From Neocallimastix lanati (nom. inval.) (lineage: Eukaryota > Neocallimastigomycota > Neocallimastigomycetes > Neocallimastigales > Neocallimastigaceae), in NCBI GenBank assembly GCA_016946835.1, contig JACVTC010000007.1, forward strand, positions 2,245,001 through 2,309,000: 64,000 nt of DNA, given 5' to 3'. This document shows positions 61,232 to 64,000 of the stretch, in pieces (the first letter of the stretch is position 1; each line of letters opens with the position of its first letter). The translations under genes and the position numbers were made by a program. The notes beneath the pieces are model-generated. The model searched no databases. It had not been told where the DNA came from and saw only the letters and a program-made list of their open reading frames with translations.

Positions 61232-64000
61232 ATGGGAGCAGAAGCACTCCCAATGACAAAACAATAGCTTCATTAAATAATTTACAAAATAATACTTTTA
61301 CTAAGAATACTCCAATTGATAATAATTCCTTTAACGAAGAATCTGAAGAATCTGATTTTAGTGAGGATGATATCATTATAAATGCTGTAAAAAGAAAAAT
61401 GAATGATAATAACAGCGAAAAAGAAGAAAATAATTCCAAGAAAGTACATAAAAGTTTAAAAGATAATCCACGTCCTTTTGCAACTCCTGCTTTAAGAAAG
61501 AAGAAAGAAAATGAGCTGCATAATAAACCAAATAAAGTTTATAAAAATCAAATACTTCCTTCAATTTTAACTCAACCAAATATTAACAAAGAAAAACAAA
61601 AAGAAAAGGAATTAAGAAATATGACAAGAGTAAGAGAAAGTAAAGAAGAAAACAACAATTATTCATCAAAAGGAAAGGAAAAAGTTGAATCTGAAGATAT
61701 ACTTGTAATCGATAATGAAATAGAAGATCTAGAAATGAATAAAGATAATCAACAAAATAAAACTAATACTTTGGAAAAATTAATTTCAACAAAAACTAAG
61801 GAAACTAATAATGGAAATACTCAATTAGTAAAAAGGAATATCAAAATGATGAATAATAAAGAACCTTACAATATTATGGATGATTTAAATAATCTTAAAT
61901 CCAGTATTACGATAGGTCAACTCTTGAATGCATGTCCTAAAATTCGTTCACAATTAACTCAAGGTTTAAAGTTAGAAAAGTCTAAAATAATTGGAACTGT
62001 AGACAATGTAATAGCACGAACTTTATTAGTAAATAACTATGACCATAGCTACATAAGTAAAAGTAATGAAGTAGCCGAAGAAGACTTAGCAATGGTTGAT
62101 GCAAGTGTTGACGGAGTACTAGGAAAACTTTTAATTGATTCTTGTAGTAACCTAAGCATCGTTACTAAGCAGTATTTTGATAAATTACCTGGTGAATATG
62201 AAACAGTTGGAAAAAGTCGTGGAAGAATCCAACTAGCAACACAAGATGAAGAATACTCGGAAGGAATTATTGTTCGATTACCAGTAAAAATTAATAATTA
62301 TGAATTTAATGCGGACTTTAGAATTATTGAGAAAGAAGACTCATTTTATGATATGTTAATAAACTTTAAAACTCAAATCGATCATTGTTTATTTATTCAT
62401 CCAACCTTAAACAGTCTATGTAAACTTTTGTCAGAAAGTGAATACGAAGAAATAGCTAAAATAAATAATCAATATTATGATGAAGAAAGTATAATCTGCA
62501 CTATTAGAAAAGTTGAAGAAACGAATAATGAAAAGGAAATTATAAAGGAATTAACTCCAATGGAATTTATTGAGAGTGATGAATTTTTAAGTACCTTAAA
62601 TAAAGATTATAAAGAACAAATTATTAAAATTCTCAAAGAAATGATTGACATAGTTGCCACTTCAACAGAAGAACTAACTCCTTCTAAACTTTCACCACAT
62701 AAGATCCGTTTGAAAGCAAATGCAAAGCCAGTAAAATTAAGAAGTTATAGGTTAACTAAATTAAAATCAGATATCTTAAAAGAAGAACTTACAAAGCTTA
62801 TTAAGAAAGGATTGATAGAACCATCCTGTTCAGAATGGTCATCTCCAGTAGTACTCATTCTAAAACACAATGGAAAGTGGCGCTTGTGCATTGACTACCG
62901 AAAAGTCAATGATATGACAGAAAAAGATTCTTATTCAGTTCCATATATAGATGAAATTTTTGATAGTCTCGGAGGAGCTAAAATATTTACAACTCTTGAT
63001 TTATTTTCTGGTTTTCACCAAATCTTAATGGATGAAGAAAGCGTTGAAGTAACCACTTTCACTACTAAGTTTGGAAATTATCAATTTAAGGTTATGCCTT
63101 TTGGACTTACTGGAGCTCCCTCAACCTTCCAAAGAGAAATGAATAAAATTTTATTCCCTTTTATTGGTGAATTTGTTTATGTATTTATTGATGATGTTTT
63201 GATCTATTCAAAAAGTATCGAAGAACATTTAATTCATATTAAACAAGTATTAGAAGTATTTAAAGAAAACAAGTTAAAAATTAATATTGAAAAGTGCCAT
63301 TTTCTTCAAACTGAAGTTGATGTATTAGGTCACAAACTTACTACTAAAGGATTAAGTCCCATGGAAAGTAAGATAACAGCTATTAAGAAGTGGGAAGCCC
63401 CTTCATCACTTCATGAATTAAGATCATTTTTAGGAGCAGTGGGATATTATCGTGATTTTATTCCTAAATATGCTCAAATTACCTCACCTTTATGTAAATT
63501 ATTGAAAAAGAATACCAAATATGAATGGAATAAAGAACAACAAGAAAGCTTTGAACTCCTAAAAGAAAAATTAATCAATGCACCTATTCTAAAATTTCCG
63601 TCATTTGACAAACCTTTTATCATTAGAACTGATGCTTCGTATAATGGAATTGGTGGAGTTCTTTTACAAAAAGAAGAAGAAACCGGTAAGGAGCATCCAA
63701 TACACTTTATAAGTAGAAGTTTAAAGAAAGCTGAAAAGAATTATGGTATTACCGATTTAGAAGGAACCGCTTTGTTTTACTGTATGACTAAATTTAAATC
63801 TTATATTGAAGGAAATCCATTACCTACAACTATTTACACAGATCATAAACCATTAGTTGGTTTATTTAAGAATAAAGAACCTTTGAATGCAAGGCAAACA
63901 AGATGGTGTCTAACCGCTAGTATGCTCGGAATTAATATAAAATATGAATCAGGCAAAAAGAATGTGTTAGCTGATGCTCTTTCAAGAATGAAAAGTAAGG
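61195..64000 (+). CDS. pol: Pol of Ty3/gypsy retrotransposon, partial (protease, RT, RNase H)
   Basis: Open in the -1 frame from 61195 to the window edge with no stop; translated by frameshift at 61219-61225. A long charged Asn/Lys/Glu-rich stretch (to about 62090) precedes the protease (62095-62420), whose active-site motif is LLIDSCSNLSIV, with Cys where DSG/DTG is usual. Reverse transcriptase (62690-63300): WSSPVVLILKHNGKWRLCID, the catalytic Asp of TLDLFSGF (62998), MPFGLTGAPSTFQ, and VFIDDVLIYS with Asp codons at 63190 and 63193. RNase H (63590-64000): TDASYNGIGGVL, LEGTAL, TDHKPL, NVLADALSR, with the acidic residues in place (63631, 63760, 63841, 63973). Integrase must lie beyond 64000. 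RT and RNase H look intact, suggesting a young copy. Confidence 0.93.
61219..61252 (+). promoter_or_regulatory. -1 programmed ribosomal frameshift signal between gag and pol
   Basis: In the gag frame the codons read TC(T TTA AAC) TTC TAA, so the heptamer TTTAAAC (61219-61225) has the exact X XXY YYZ phasing for a -1 slip. It is followed by a 7-nt spacer and a perfect 6-bp G+C-rich stem, TGGGAG (61233-61238) with CTCCCA (61247-61252), loop CAGAAGCA. The pol frame is -1 relative to gag and is open from 61195 onward. This is the classical heptamer-spacer-hairpin arrangement. A pseudoknot partner was not identified. Confidence 0.88.

Overview
The window is extremely A+T-rich (long poly-A/poly-T tracts, microsatellites and satellites), with genes broken into very short exons and many degenerate transposons. 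This composition, a velvet-family regulator (a fungal gene family) and the mix of Ty3, Ty1/copia, Mutator-like and SINE elements point to a fungus. The best guess is an anaerobic gut fungus (Neocallimastigomycota); that assignment is inference. Almost all long simple-sequence reading frames are not genes. The real genes had to be assembled exon by exon from GT..AG signals, matching phases and recognised protein motifs.

Region by region. 82-3578 (minus): most of a UVRAG/Vps38-type autophagy and endosomal-trafficking gene, 13 exons, running off the left edge, with one intron that appears to be of the AT-AC (U12-like) class. 3.8-5.3 kb: two candidate exons of an unrecognised minus-strand gene and a decayed coding relic. 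5.4-6.2 kb: compound TAAAA satellite. 8.2-10.85 kb: decayed Ty1/copia polyprotein (minus). 10.85-14.27 kb: two Mutator-like (MULE) transposase relics in inverted orientation. 16.1-16.5 kb: a palindromic MULE-type MITE with a 9-bp target duplication. 19.6-24.8 kb: a TTTTA array of about 92 copies followed by a 4.4-kb pyrimidine-rich satellite. 25-32 kb: simple sequence, large inverted repeats and one candidate exon cluster. 32,239-41,217 (minus): an apparently complete velvet gene whose largest intron holds a 2.2-kb satellite of about 55-bp units. 42-50 kb: TTATTA-type arrays with a few candidate exons. 50.06-57.94 kb: three SINE-like insertions with target-site duplications, separated by trinucleotide and tetranucleotide repeats. 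59.05-64.0 kb: the 5' two thirds of an intact-looking Ty3/gypsy element cut by the right edge.

The Ty3 element is the best preserved mobile element. It has a probable LTR, a leader of seven 40-bp repeats, a 301-codon Gag with a CCHC knuckle, a textbook -1 frameshift signal (TTTAAAC, 7-nt spacer, GC-rich hairpin), then an open Pol frame with protease, reverse transcriptase and RNase H. The two recognised cellular genes (UVRAG-like and velvet) lie on the same strand far apart and show no operon-like relationship.
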